This document shows, in pieces, positions 1-13,507 of a stretch of DNA of 64,000 nt (the first letter of the stretch is position 1; each line of letters opens with the position of its first letter). The DNA is taken from the NCBI GenBank assembly GCA_027563935.2, contig CM050448.1, positions 124,883,493-124,947,492 of the forward strand, given 5' to 3'. The notes under the pieces were generated by a model. It did not search any database, was not told the origin of the DNA, and was given only the letters and a program-made list of their open reading frames with translations. The position numbers were made by a program, and so were the translations under genes. Source of the DNA: Costus lasius (lineage: Eukaryota; Streptophyta; Magnoliopsida; Zingiberales; Costaceae).

Positions 1-97
1 ATTATACAAGCAAGAGTTTATACGTGGATAATGTAAATAACCCTTCTATATCAGGCCTTTTCCCATATGATGCTCTAGATCTTTTGAATTATCACAG

Positions 98-3000
98 GAC
101 TGGGGTGATTTATGGAGAGCTGAGCTTGCTGGGAAAATTTCAATGATTGATTCTCCAAGGGAGGTGATTGGTGGAGTACTGAAATATATGGGGGCATCAT
201 ACAACACTAAGGATATTCACAACCAAGTTGCTGGTGGAAGGGAGGAAGTCCTAAGAAATTTGAGATTGCTTCAAAAGCAGGTACATGTGCTGGAATGATT
301 GAGAATTCAAGTTTGATGTTTATTCAGATATTTATGAGTGTCAGTAGATTCAATATTTTGCATTTTCAGAATGCTGTAAAAGTTGACTTGTTACTCAATT
401 TTTTTTTCTTCCATGATCCATCTTGTTCAAATAGTTAGAAAGTGTCTGTAATGTGCAATATGGTCCATGAGGCAGAACCATCAAACTTTCTCAAAAGATT
501 TATAAGCTTCTATTCTTATTTTTAAATGCAAGTAAAATATGCAAAATGCTGGTAATAGTTGTAAGTATTTAAAAATCGGTCTCTCAATTGCAAGTGCATG
601 ATTGCTTGCATTTACAAATGTGAAAGTAATCCATAAGTAGGCATTCAAAATTGCAATATATATTAATGGTATTGTCGGCACCATACTCCAACAATGGACT
701 AGTTTGCTAGTATGGACTGGTATTTAAGTTGGTACTAGTTGACATTAAGAAATGCTGGAAATAAGGCTGTCGCCCACATATGGGTAATAGATAATACCTG
801 CAATTCCCAATGCCTACTTATGGATTACTTTTCACATTTGTAAATGCAAGCACATCATACACTTGCGTTTGAGATTTCATTTATCATCACGGTCAAAAAT
901 ATTCATCCCGTTGGATCATGTTTGCAGATCATCAACGAAAATCTTTTCAGGCTAGCACTTATCAAGTACTCTCATGATTTAATCGTCCAAGTCCAACTTT
1001 ATAATTACATTTATTGGCACATGCGGTAGCCTCAAAACTGAAAAGACATCTTACTTAGAAACCAGTCTATCGTTGTAAGGGATCTAAAGCAGCTTACTCT
1101 TGTCTATTTGGCAGCTGCTAGACTTTTCATGACATTCTTATTCAGTGGAACCTTGCATCAGCAAGCTTTGAAATGGTACTCACTTTTCCATATTGGCTTG
1201 TTTAGTGAAGGAGCTAAATGAGTGAGAGCAGTGATATCATTAGGCGTCTAGGAAGAGCAAGACCTCATTTCCTTACATTGAATTGTGCAGCTGATTTCAG
1301 TCGGATGCCAATTGGTGAGCACTCGGACTCATGATTTAGTACTGGGGGAATGCCCCAAGAAATAAATGAAGAATGCAAAACATTACAGTTTTTGGGATTC
1401 AAAGAGGAGAAAGTATTCTTTATTTAATTGTAGACTAAATAATACATGGATAAGCTGTCAATATAATATATAAAAAATAATAAAGAAGCCAATGAGCGAG
1501 ATTCAAAGAAGAAATCAGCTAGGTGGTAAAGTACTTTCCCACTCACTCAGCTGACATATATTTTGTGTGTTATATACATATATATTGACCACATTGTTTT
1601 CACTTTTAATTTTTCCAGTATATTTATCTTATTATTAGTGGATGTTAAATTATGATTATTTAGATAAATAATATTTCTCTTCTATTTATATTTGGAATAT
1701 TATATATTTTATATTTTTCTTCTTAATAAAAGTTAATATTCATTATTTATTCGAATATGGCATTCACTGGCTTGTTTTTATAGTTATCACTATAATTAGT
1801 AACTAAATTTGTAATATATAGCTTTAAAATTAAAAAACTATATGTTAATCACCAAATACATTGATTTATACTTGTTTAGATAATTGCCTTTTAGCTCATT
1901 TTCGCTTCTTAGTCTTTATTTGAGTTATCAAATTTATAGAGTACTAGCTTTTTTTTCAACTGCAGCAACTACTTTCTATAGCTGCAAAAGTTTTGCAAAT
2001 TAATCCCCAAGTCTCTTGGTGAGCATTAAGGAGAGGAATTAGGCTGTCACAAGGATAGAGAAGGTAATAATTGTTGAGAGTTAAGTCTGGGCACATTCGG
2101 CCCAGTAACCCAGTATAATTCATGTATGCTGGGTTTGCTCCTGTATCTTGCTGAACTGAATGAAAATTTATCTTGTTCCAACCCCGTCACCATCTATTTG
2201 ATGCTTGCCTTGACTCATCACCACCCCTCTCCGTGTTTATTTTCTTTTGATTAGTGGACGCAAAAGTGGGGAAGAAAAGAGGGTTTGCAAAAGAACAGGG
2301 CTTTGAAATTGGAACTGGGCTTGATGAGTGTGTTATTTAGGTTTAATTTGCTGGTTAGAGTAAATATGTATTTCTATTTCAGAACAAATAGCTGGTTTAT
2401 CTTTTAAAATCACAGTCGCAAAATATGTTTGCTGGTAACGATAGCTGCACTATTCTAATATTTAATAGATGATGGTTTATTATATTGCTTATTCACTTAA
2501 TTGCAGTGGTGCTGATCTTATTTGGCTAATGGATTTGTTAAATGTCTGTATTTACCAACTAATGCTTGATCTTGCTTTTATCATGGAGCTATAATCTGAA
2601 TTATCCTCCTGTAGGTTCGGCTGTTCGACAGTGCTAATTACCTGAAAGCATTCAGTGTAGGTGATGTTTGGGTAGCTGTAGGATGGAGTAGTGATGTTAT
2701 TCCTGTAGCCAAGCGCATGTCCAATGTTGCAGTGGTCGTTCCCAAGTCGGGGACAAGTCTATGGGCAGATCTGTGGGTATAATCTGCGTTCTTTTATGTT
2801 GATTTTTTCATGATAGCTTGATAATTTCAACAACAAACGTCAATGTTCTTCATTTCAATATATGCATTACGTTTTAAGAGATTAGAACCCTTCATAATGT
2901 AAAGCACAATTTCCTATAACTTATGATTCTCAGATGTGTATGCAGAATGAATTAAGGACTCTAACAAGTCTTTGTAAACTAATTTAGTATTTGTAACCTT

Positions 3001-3355
3001 TCAGGTGATACCTCAGGCTACTAAATTTAATACAGAACGAATTGGTGGTAGAGTCAGAAGCCCGTCGCCACTTATCTACCAGTGGATGGAGTTCTGTTTG
3101 CAAATTTCTAGATCAATGCCTTTTCAACAAGAAGTTATTCCAGGGGCTTCTCCCTTTGCCATTGAAGATTTTCCCCAAGGACCTCGAGAATCATTGAAGG
3201 GGAAGCCCAAACTTGACACAAATCTTGTTGATGGAGTACCGCCACCAGATATATTAGCTAAATGTGAATTTTTGGAACCATTGTCGGAGAAAGCATTAGA
3301 AGATCATGAATGGCTGATTTCAAGTATGCATAAATCAGGGTTTAAGCTGATTTAG
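98..3355 (+). CDS. PotD-like (spermidine/putrescine-binding) extracellular solute-binding family protein, 3' part
   Basis: Three exons can be joined in frame: 98-280, 2615-2776 and 3005-3355, each bounded by AG/GT and all in phase 0. They encode the C-terminal 177 residues, starting DWGDLWRAELAGKISMIDSP and ending at a TAG stop. The segments SPREVIGGVLKYMGAS, NYLKAFSVGDVWVAVGWSSD and LWADLWVIPQ are typical of periplasmic polyamine-binding proteins (PotD fold), known in plants as single nuclear genes without an obvious ABC partner and usually predicted to be plastid proteins. The 5' exons lie outside the window, so the N-terminus and any transit peptide are not seen. Intron 281-2614 is 2.3 kb and contains a foldback repeat. 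The family is confident; substrate and location are inferred. Confidence 0.85.
588..870. repeat. imperfect inverted repeat (foldback) in an intron
   Basis: About 70 bp at 588-655 reappears as its reverse complement at 799-870. The shared core reads TGCCTACTTATGGATTACTT on the right arm, and the spacer is about 140 bp. The repeat lies inside the first visible intron of the PotD-like gene, so the transcript could fold here. It is probably a miniature transposon remnant; no target duplication was identified. Confidence 0.6.
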
Positions 3356-4598
3356 GAACATATTGATTGTCAGATCAAGTTCAATTCCTGGAGGAGGTAA
3401 TAGGAACCATTTTGAATATTGTAGTCAAGGTTTCCCAACGTATAAAGCCAGATAAGAAAATACGTTAGATTTTTTATTATGTGCCCACCATGTTATCGAC
3501 TATTGTTTATTGGTCATTTTATTATGTGAACGAATTCATCATTACTTGCTGTCAATTTGGTAAAGACAATGTCAGTATCGTCTTCCAAATTTTTTCAAGT
3601 TTGAGGTACAAGTTAACCAAGCAGAGATGCCGACTTTGTAATCTATGAACTCAGTCGTGAGAATTAACATTTTTGACCCACTGTCTTGCGAGGAAACCAG
3701 AATAATTTTTCTCTGTAACTAGCCAGAGTAGTTGGAGTGCAATTAGTTGTAAGAATTATTTATATGTAGAGTAATTTATTGATATGTATAGTCAAACTTT
3801 TCATCGATTAATCTTCTCCCCCTTTGTTGATTTGACATTTTCAAGGTACTTATATGACATTCCCCAACTCTTCATGAGGTTGAAGAGTTAGCGGGTATGT
3901 ACGACGGCTCAAAATAAAGAACATACATATTTTTGTATAAAAGTGTTTAATCGAAAAAAGAAATGTACAAAGTCAAGAGACATTTCTACTATACCATAGT
4001 GATGTAGCTTTCGCGTGCCTCAAACAATGTTATATGAAACACAAGTTTCAGAGTCAACGCCTGAGCATGCTCACGCCAAATTAACTAGTCCAATTGGTTT
4101 GATGTAGTCCTTTGGGTCCGTTTCACAGTAAAGTAAAATAGTATCTAAAGTGAAGCGAACAATTGTCAAAACAAATTAGTTGGAGTCTGCTAAAAGCCGC
4201 ACTACCTCGCTGGGTTTGGTAGGCAAGGTTATGAATATCGGAAAACCAGCTACGTTTTTGGTGCAAAGCTTTGAGCAAATCAGAACCAGCATATGAGATC
4301 CTGGCCTATTCAGTTGCTGTAAGATGAACTCCGGAAATTTCAGGTGCTCGCAAAGCACGTATAAAATATAAAATGGTCCAAAGTTATATGCACTAATGAT
4401 AATGTTAAGACGAGTCCAATATCACATACGCAAACCACCCCACAAAATGCACGAGATACTTCAGGTTGTGTAAAGTAGGGAAATCGCAATAAGACATTAT
4501 TAGACAAATCAGAAAAGGTGATACTGGTCTAGTGTAGTGAACATATGTCGAACTCCAAACTGAAGAAAACCTTGATAATTAGCAGAAATGAGGGTGGT
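3356..4598. other. convergent intergenic region
   Basis: This is AT-rich DNA between the 3' end of the PotD-like gene and the 3' end of MORF2, which converge. It should contain both 3' UTRs. I see no coding signal, RNA gene or clear repeat in it. Confidence 0.5.
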
Positions 4599-6796
4599 TC
4601 ATCGCTGGCTCTCCCTCCGCCTAACATAACGGGTCCTGTCATTATATCTTGGTCTATCTCTATCATTTCTATGGGTGGTTGCCGCATCTATCCTTCTCTG
4701 CCTCTCTGGAGGTCTTTGAACTATTTCTCCATTCACAAATAGTTCAGCTGCAACGAACACAAATTTCCTTGTCAGCATGTTGAAAGTAAACAGATAGATT
4801 GATACAGATGAAAAGAGTTTTGTGTTAGTCATTTTACATGATTCGTTCATAGACCACAATATACTCGGTGCTAGCATAAAAGAACATGTATAGGGGTAAC
4901 AGCAAAAGAATGCAGGGAAAGTTTTCACCTATTATGAAGAAATGATCTCTCTCTCTCTCTCTCTCTCTCTCGTTTTGTTTTGTTTTGTTTTTGGTATAAT
5001 GCAATATTACACGCGTTGGTTGATTTTCACTATAAAAAGGGGGATTGGTCGAGGATTGCACTTGCAAGTGTTTAAATAACACTATCGTAGTACATGCATA
5101 AGAGAAAATGTTAATTAGCATCTGAAACAAAATATTGCATTGAAAACTATTTATATTTGCTTAGGCACAATTTGTATTTCAAGAAATATGTTTCTAATCA
5201 TAACATTCTTCAAAGAAACTTGATTCAATTCCAACAGTTGTAAAAAGCCATAGTATTGCGTGCGGTAGAACTGCATATAAAGTTTACAAGAATACCAGAA
5301 AGAACAACTTAAAACTAATCTAGAACTACGTTCACATAACAAAAAGAAAAAATCAACTATTGTCAGGCAAAAAAGTGAAGTAAGATAATTATGTAACGGT
5401 AAGAGCCAAGCTTAATTCAAAGAACAACCAAGAAACAATAAGAAGAAACTAATCTTACCTCCATAATCCTTGTTCTCAGCATCAACATAGGAATCTGGGA
5501 GCACAAATAAAACACCAGGAAGACCTGTCATAAGCATAGATACACGTTATGATAGTGTACAAAACTCCATAAAAGATGAGATTGTGATTGTAATTTTTGA
5601 ACCAATTAACAACTCTTGCTGCTGGGAGAAAAGGGAAAGAAATCCTACATTAATGAACTTGATCTCAAACATATATCAGAAATCTACAGATCAGACTTTC
5701 AGGAACACATACATACACAAGTTTCCAACTATAACACCTTTATTAACAATAATACATTTTTTTTTTTCAAACCAAAGCTCATTTAGAAAGGGGCAAGAAC
5801 ATATACATCCTTTTAAAGTCTGAAAATTCCATATATGCCACAAAAAATATATCATTGCTAAATATACTTCTAGAAACTATTATCATCATTTTACTAATCA
5901 TCTAATTGATATATGTTAAACAATGTCATAGTCCTAAATTGCTACTATGAGGTATTTTAATAACAAGAGAACTAATAAAACATAATTAGAATTAATTGAC
6001 ATAAATTAAGTGCATGTGATACGAGGATATATATGTGTGCAAAAATAAAGTTTACAGTAGATAAAAATCACTCATTTAGAAGGGCGATATCTGATATTTT
6101 GCCTTTAGAAAAAAAAAGATGTCAATTCAAAGAACAATATTCAACACTGACCTTCGAGCTTGTTCGATGTCTCCTCATCAATTTCACATCCGAATCCGAA
6201 GTAACGCTCACAAGACACATTATATATTTTCTTTTTAGCTTCCTCACTATATCAGAAAGGGAAAACAGCAGAAAATAATTAGAAAGTAGATATTGAATCG
6301 TGTAAATAGGGAAAAGGTAAAAAAAGTAGACAGCAGGTAAACTTTTTGGGGAATGAGAGGACATAAAAAAAAATGACCAGTACCTGCCGATGACCTTGGC
6401 TAGGGTTTGGACGTAACAATCAATCATCTGCTGCTTGGACGCCCCTTCGCCTCCAGGCTTATCCATGACGATGAGCCAGTGCTCGTAGTCGCATCCAGGG
6501 AACAGCGGAGCCATCTCCGTGGGCGGGCGGTCGCTGAATCCTGAACCGCTGCGGGAGCCGGAGCTCAAGGGCGAGTATGACGAGTCACCAGCGCGCCGGA
6601 CCATGGACCGGATCGCACCAATGCGGGAAGCGGCCCCCAACCGGGCCAGCCTGACGAACGTTGGAGAGGGGCGGAGAAGACGTCGGCCGACGAAAGGGAG
6701 TTCGGTGACAGGGCCAGAGTGGACGAAACCCTTGGAAAGAAACAACCCAAAAGGGGATCTGGCGGCGGCGGCGGCGGCGAAAGGGGAGGAAGCCAT
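4599..6796 (-). CDS. MORF2: Multiple organellar RNA editing factor 2 (MORF/RIP family), plastid
   Basis: Four exons join in frame: 6796-6384, 6246-6152, 5524-5459 and 4747-4599, giving about 240 residues. The MORF box is nearly diagnostic: [37 protein letters not shown], then [20 protein letters not shown] and [21 protein letters not shown]. The tail [19 protein letters not shown] with an Arg-rich end is typical of MORF2 rather than MORF8 or MORF9. Known role: MORF2 binds PPR proteins and is needed for C-to-U editing of many plastid transcripts. The alanine/serine-rich N-terminus fits a transit peptide. I chose the ATG at 6796 for its strong context (GCCATGG); an in-frame ATG at 6829 would add 11 residues. 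The gene diverges from POLD4 with 395 bp between start codons. The last intron holds a CT microsatellite. Confidence 0.93.
4946..4971. repeat. (CT)n microsatellite followed by GTTTT repeats
   Basis: A run of about 13 CT units is followed directly by several TTTTG units. It lies within the last intron of MORF2 (4748-5458) and would be purine-rich (GA) in the transcript. Confidence 0.9.
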
Positions 6797-7191
6797 GGCG
6801 CTGGCGCGGGCGATGACGGCGATGGCCATTATCGCAGCAGTGACGAGGTTGAACCGCTTAGGTTTGCTGGATGGATGTGTCATGTGTATAGCTTTTGCAA
6901 TTTGTTTGTACTGGATAGTGGATTCTGGATACTAGCCAGTCCGGATTCGGGTTCACAAAAAAGGATTCGGGTTCAGCAAAACTCGATCCGGCTAATATTA
7001 TCGTTTTTCTTCCTTTTGTTAAACATTTATTTTTTAAAATACTAATTAAATTCAAAACATATCACTAAATTAGTTACTTAAAACTCAGATGGCTAAGTTG
7101 TTATTCGGTAAGAATAAGGTTATGATAACCGTGCAGCACTAACGTCACGAAAAATAACTTAAGAAATCTTGAGACTGCAGGAATAGGGTAC
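6797..7191. promoter_or_regulatory. shared intergenic promoter region between MORF2 and POLD4
   Basis: These 395 bp separate two divergently oriented start codons, ATG at 6796 on the minus strand and ATG at 7192 on the plus strand. Both 5' UTRs and both core promoters must fit in this interval unless they overlap coding sequence. No single TATA box stands out, so this is positional evidence only. Confidence 0.55.
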
Positions 7192-7693
7192 ATGATGGCA
7201 TCGGGCGATATCAAAGGTTTCTACCGGGAGAAGAAGCAGCCAAAAGGTGGCGGCCTCGCCAAATCCGACACCGCCGCCTCATCCTCCAAGAAGAGGAAGA
7301 AGAAAGCCGACAACTCCGGCGGCGGCGCCACCTTGGGCGCCCTCGCTCCCCAGACCACGGCCCTCTTCGCGCACGGCACGCTTGATCTCACTAGTTGACC
7401 TTTTCCGTTCCCTTTTCCATTCATTATTTTCGCTTCCAATTTCGTCTCGCTTCCCTCTTGCCAATCAGCTGAAGTGTCTAATTTCAGATGATTACAGCGA
7501 GGAGGAGGAGCGGCTGAGAAATTTCGACATGGACACGCGCTACGGCCCCTGCGTCGGCATGACGCGCCTCGCACGCTGGGAGCGAGCCTTTTCCATGGGT
7601 CTCCAACCGCCGGCCGAACTGCGCGATCTTCTCATTCGAATTGCCGAATCCAAACCCTCCGACCTGGAGTGCCTCTGGGAAGGGCGTGTTTAA
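7192..7693 (+). CDS. POLD4: DNA polymerase delta subunit 4 (p12-like)
   Basis: Two exons, 7192-7393 and 7488-7693, encode about 135 residues; the intron is 94 bp and splits an Asn codon. The N-terminus reads MASGDIKGFYREKKQPKGG, followed by a Lys-rich basic stretch. The C-terminus carries the family signature: a DDY-like acidic start, EEERLRNFDMDTRYGPCVG, MTRLARWERA, and the terminal CLWEGRV. The small size fits the p12 subunit, which stabilises polymerase delta and binds PCNA in yeast and animals. The N-terminal residues KGFYREKK resemble the PCNA-binding region of that family. The start is one of two adjacent ATGs (7192 or 7195). The 5' exon is GC-rich. Confidence 0.9.
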
Positions 7694-10600
7694 GGAATTA
7701 GGAGGACGAAAACTACCTTCTTGATCCTATTTCCCGGTGAGTGAAGACTGCTAGCAAATTCCTACCCTCTCAAGCTTGTATCAATATCTTCTGTCGCTGT
7801 TTACGATTACTGTTGGTGCTTCTTAGTAGTTCCGTCACATGTTCTCTGTAAGACAATAGGTTAGCACTTGAGGTAGATTTAATAAACTTGAATGTTTATA
7901 TTCGATCATCATTCATCATCATTGAAGCCACGTTGAGTGTGCCTGTAAAATTAAAACGAAGTTCTACATCCATATCTAGATTCATATTTCATTTTATTGA
8001 AGGTCCGTACAGCTTGGATTCCTAGTATTTAACATTTTGTGTTTTTTTTTTGGACAATATAATAATCCTAGTAAAATCAGTTTGGTTAAACATTCTTGCT
8101 ATGTTAGAATTTGGAACATGAAAGTAAGGAAGGAAGTTTGGAGTAAAGAAGTTGAGCCCAAATGCATAATATGCAACCTTATGACAGTTTTTCCCCTTTG
8201 TAAGTGTTATTTGAAATATTGCCAAAATATCAAATAAAAACTCTCCAAAACCGAAGTATAGGATATGTTAGGTATGGTTTTGCACTTGGGAACGGTGATG
8301 GCGAATCAAACTATGTTACAATGTTCTTCATGAAAACATGTAATGCACGGGGAAATTAATATGGAAGTTAACTTCTTTAAATTTATTTTAAAGTCACAAT
8401 ACTAGGAGCAATTATCATGGGCATAAACAAATTCAAAATGCAAGAAAATTAGGAAGTAGAAAAAGAAAGTGGAAAAAAAAATCTTGGTTTTATTGTGTCC
8501 TAGCAAAGAAAGAAATTCTGGGCAGACATAGAATCATGAAAATACAGGCATATAAACTGACATAAGGTGAATTAACTTCATTCATGAAAGGTTAACACAA
8601 TTTTAATGACTGACAGAGTCATGACACCACATATTAACCCATATAGAACTAAATCCATGTGCATATATATATTACTCTTAACAAGCTTAGATGATTCATA
8701 TTGCCATTGAATTTGTGTTTCCCATTATTTCTCTTGTTTTGTTATATTTTTGACACTAAGAAGGAAAGTTATTGGAGAGAAGGGAAGACAGAAGAAAATA
8801 TAGGGAGATGATTTAATAGTCCATCATTAAAAGTCCCTTTAAAATCTTGTCCTTAAATAGGCATTAGATTCACTAAATATAAATAAACTATGAATAACTC
8901 ACTAGGTAAAAATATGATACAAAGTTGGTGTAGGACAACGCAGGAAAAAGAGGAAAGAGAAAATAGAATAGACATTAACCACTAACAGATAAATAGACTA
9001 CCACCAATCGACAAATATATATGGTAAAATTATCTACTACTACATCTACCATTAATACCATAAACTACATCAATTGTTTTAGAAACAAACTTACCAGCAT
9101 AGATAACAAGTGTTTCATCGAGGATCTATTGTATGAAAAATCATATATGTTGTCGCAATCATTACAGCCTTAGTACAATAGTAGCATTTATTCCTAGTCA
9201 TTGCATATAGTAGCTATGAATTATGTGAGTGCGTTTACAATCTATTGCTAGTACACTTCTCCTTAGTGTAGCAAAACACTACATTCTCTATCTCTGAAAT
9301 TTAATCTACTTGACATAATAAGAAACTCTTATTTTTAACATCTGAAATTTAATTGGGAGACTTCTCATGCTGAAGGCTTAAGCTATTAAGATATAACCCA
9401 ATTTGTATACTTTGTAACCTCACGAGCAAAATCTTGATTCAGCACATCCCCTTGCATGCAAATCAGATTAAGCTTGCAAATGTAACAAAGAACAAGAGAG
9501 TAAAATTCATAAAAGTTTGCAAGCCTTCATAAAGGTGGATCTGAAATAATGATAAGTGAAAAACGTAAAGAATAACTGGAGACAGCTTTAAAATATTAAT
9601 TTCTAGCACTAAAATACTATGTAAACCAAGTATTAACAAACATTGATTATTCAAGACTATATCTGAAACTAGACAAGTAGAAGAATTCACAAAAAAAAAA
9701 AAGAATCATCTAATAGTGAGGAAACTCTTCAAAGGAATGAGAAATATACACGCTTGTTGTTTGTGTGAGTAATAAAAGGGACCGATGGCAATGCTAAATA
9801 TGGAATGATGAGTAAGAGAACAAAACAGTGTGAGGAGATTCAAAATGTACAAACTGGGATGATGACGGGCAAGTGATGTTGTGAGTACTAAATATGTTAG
9901 TTTCAAGTTTCATTATGTATCACCTAATATATGTGTTACGTATCACTCTCAGGTGTTTCTAAAACTAGTATACTATGTGTCGTTAAAATCAGTACTGATA
10001 CATCTACATGCTGGTATGCTACATATATAGTCTTGTCTACCCATTAATCCCTTAAAAGAATTAATTTATTCTTAACATGGTGAACTCGGCTTAACTTGCT
10101 TGAGTCAAATCAATCAATCGTGTTGACTAATTATTTAACTAAGTTTACCCAAAAGATCATCCTAGGATAGAGTTAACTCCCCCAACCTGATTTAGAATGT
10201 AGAGTCGTATGTTTGATAAAAGATGATTTGCAAGTTTTACAAACATGCTTCCATCTTTCCTTGCAAGAATTTCTTGGATTTTCTCACGTTTACTTTGGTA
10301 AAACTAGCAACCTTCTCATTTGTGTGCAATATCTTTCTTTTCATCATATGTATGAATAATTAGTGGTCTTCTGTTGCATACAAATTGAAGCACACTGTCT
10401 TCTCACTTGATTTGGAGGTGTATGAATAATGTGTTTTCATTATGTTTTATAATCCAACCACAATATAAGATAATCGTATAATCATTTTGTATGTATTATT
10501 TTATTTTATTTTTCTATTCAACCCTAGAAAAGAATGGAAAATAAGTTTGTCTTCTTTGCACAAGAGAACTTACATATTTTCTTTCAATAAAAATAAGTGG

Positions 10601-11655
10601 GAGTGAATAATACTATTAAATCTTTTGCCATATTTGATGCTTGTTATAGTTCGTGTAGTCATTGTATTACACCGTGTCTTCCTGATATTGTGTTCAAAAG
10701 ATTTCAAGCATTTGTTTGGGAAGCAAATTATATAAATTTGGTTCTTCAGAAAACTATTTGAGCACACGCTCTTATTCCAATCAAAATTTCCAAACAATTT
10801 CCCTCAATGGTCCTCACCAAGAGAGGCAAGTTAGTGAGTTATAGTTTCCTATGAAGTTGCCAGTTATCTCCATTTTGGCTTACAATTCATATGCATTGAT
10901 TCTCCACTTTAATCTGGAGTATTTTCCAGCCATTAGGATTACATGTTTTTCATCTAGTTCTTTGGATTTCCGTTTCTTGTAGTCTTGAGTCAAATATTCA
11001 ATGTCGACGCTGTTCAGAAAAATTATGATAATGGTAATACTGTAAGCTTGGATCACTCAATTTTCTCGAGTACTTTGTATCACATGCCCTACATGAGTAC
11101 TTCACATGTATGGCCACGATACAATGCAGATTTGGGACTGAAACTTTCACTAGGCTCCACTGAAACAGAGAGATCACTTCTAGTTTGAATCAGAACAAAC
11201 AAGTAGCAAGACATGTAGTGGCGATGTTATTAAATGATGATAGACTGGAGCAACCACATTTGAAGTAGGCAAATCTGGTGAAGAGGCATTGGAGAGGCAA
11301 AACTCGCTATTAGCAATTGTGATGTAAAGATCATAATATTGCAAACTATATGACTAGACCTCACACCCAAACTAATAGTTCCAAAGCCCCTGTGGTCAGC
11401 TAAACATTGTATATAACATTCGGATCTTGTCATAGAAGGCTCTCATGAGTGGAATCACTCTAAGCTCGCATGGTCAGATTGGCCATCAGATGCTCCCACA
11501 CTCTCGGGAGCATCATCACCTCTTACAACATGGATGATATTGCCTCTTATAGATGAAGGTCAACGAGTAATTTTGAATCGGTGGTTAACCAATCAAATTA
11601 AATTAAAACTAATAATTAATCAAAATTAATTGACCTTAAGTTGAGTGGTGATATT

Positions 11656-12092
11656 GGCCCCGTTTGGCTTAGCTTCTAGGCTTGATTATGACTTTGCGGC
11701 CAGTAAAAATCAAGAAGCTGAAGTGTTTGGTCCTTCAGTTTCTCTGTTTCAAATTTCAACCCACAAATTAGCTATTTCTTTGAGAAGCAGGAGTGAAGCT
11801 GCTTCTCTGGCTCTCCACATGCTTATGCTCAATAACCTTTATATATAATAATAATTTTTTAATAATATAACTCATAATATTTTTAATAAATATTTTAATT
11901 ATAGTTAACTACAAATTTAATCATATAAATTTTATCTTAATAATTTTTTTAATAAAAAATTATTTATTATAAATAAAATAATCTAACCATAAGTTGTGCA
12001 TCCAAACACCTTCCTTGCTTCTCCAGTCAGCATCTTTTCAATTAGCATTTATTCAACCAGTAAAAGCTAGAAGCAAAAGCTAGGCTAAATGG
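11656..12092. mobile_element. MITE-like element with imperfect terminal inverted repeats
   Basis: The left end GGCCCCGTTTGGCTTAGCTT resembles the reverse complement of the right end (TAGAAGCAAAAGCTAGGCTAAATGG), including shared AGCTTCTAG/CTAGAAGC blocks. The interior is very AT-rich and non-coding. Many plant MITEs begin with a GGCCC-GTTTGG type terminus. I could not find an exact target-site duplication, so the boundaries are approximate. Confidence 0.5.
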
Positions 12093-12869
12093 ATAAGTTT
12101 AAACTAACTAAAGTGTAAACACCCCAAGATACACTCCCTTTCCAAAATTTTGAAATCCTTGATCTAGTTATGAACTCTCCCTTTATAATGAACAACAAAG
12201 AGTCAAGATAGTCCCACATGGGATCCAAAGCGACATTCTATTACGACTGAATTATAAATTCTTTAGCAATTTCTTATATCCATGCATTTATCCGTCGAGG
12301 TTTAAACAACTCAATCTTACCAATAGCGAGCTGGTTGACATCGCGCACCCTATGACCGTTGAATTTATAAGCCAAATCCTCATTAGTGGTCGGAAGAAAT
12401 CATGTAAATATATACATTGAAATCAACCACGCGATAGATAATAATCTATATGCGATAACTCAGAATAAAACAAATGCATGCATTTATAAATTTAGCCCTT
12501 CAAATCATCCATAACTCAAGTTCCATAAGAAATTAATTTCTATTGATGTCTATATTGCATGATAGATTTTAAAAATATCAAATGTTTGAGTTCTCAAGCC
12601 GCTTGTAGATCTACACGTGAAAGTAAACTTTATAATATTCTTTGGTCTACTGAGGCAACTTATCCATCCCTCCTAGACAGATTAGGTTTTAGATGTTATC
12701 TTGTCTTCGACCTCTGATAGGTTACAATAAAAAATTATTTTTTTATTTCATCAACTTCATCTGAACCATAGACTTTGCCAAATCATACAGCCTAGCTTAA
12801 GCCTCCATAAGATCTCTATGAAGTGACGCCCGACTGTATATATAAAAAGATTCTTGTAAATGCCTAATA

Positions 12870-12983
12870 CATGTGCAAATAGTGCACTATCATTAGATCG
12901 AGCACATTAAGACAAACGAGAACTAATAATCCGTCTATAGTAATGGATAGTTGGATAGATGATTGTACACTATTTGCACATCA
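12870..12983. repeat. small foldback with 18-20 bp inverted arms
   Basis: ATGTGCAAATAGTGCACTA on the left is mirrored by TGTACACTATTTGCACAT on the right, with about 75 bp between. It is likely a tiny MITE remnant. Confidence 0.5.
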
Positions 12984-13507
12984 CATTGCTTGCACACTGT
13001 AATCCTATATCTGGACATCTATGCAAGCATCCATTCATATTATTTTTTCTGCAACGCCACAGATGTAAGTTCTGACGAGGAGGTTTGGACCTCCTTATCA
13101 CTAATCAATCAGTCGTTTTCCATTGGAAAAGTCTGAATCTAATAATTGAGTCCACTTTAAAGGAAAATAAAAAATCAAAGTATGCCGCCAGTTAGAAGCA
13201 CATTCATCGCCTAAAATTTGCAAAACACAGTATCATGATTCATGACCGATCAAAGATTCCTCCGAAGCTTCTTGCCCATCATTCCATCAATCTTCTACAC
13301 ATTTTCTATGCATACTCCGCAGCAACACGGCTAGCAGAAGCTTGACTTCCATTTCCACTTAAAACCAACCAGTTCAAAGTTCTTATTCTTCCAGCCACAG
13401 CCAAAGGCACCACCGGTGGACCAGCCCGCATGATTTGACCAGAGCGCTTTCCCAGGTCCTTTATAAGAAGAATCAACGGGCCATTGCTCGCGAGGCTTCC
13501 AATTGCA

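Larger units (their letters stand above)
7694..13507. other. AT-rich intergenic region
   Basis: A 5.8-kb stretch with no convincing exon on either strand. Short open frames are scattered and match nothing I recognise. It contains a MITE-like element at 11656-12092 and a small foldback at 12870-12983. The 3' UTR of POLD4 should occupy the first few hundred bases. Confidence 0.5.

Noticed and set aside
6519..7045. Plus-strand open frames overlapping MORF2 exon 1
   Set aside because: Antisense shadows of the GC-rich MORF2 first exon and its upstream region.
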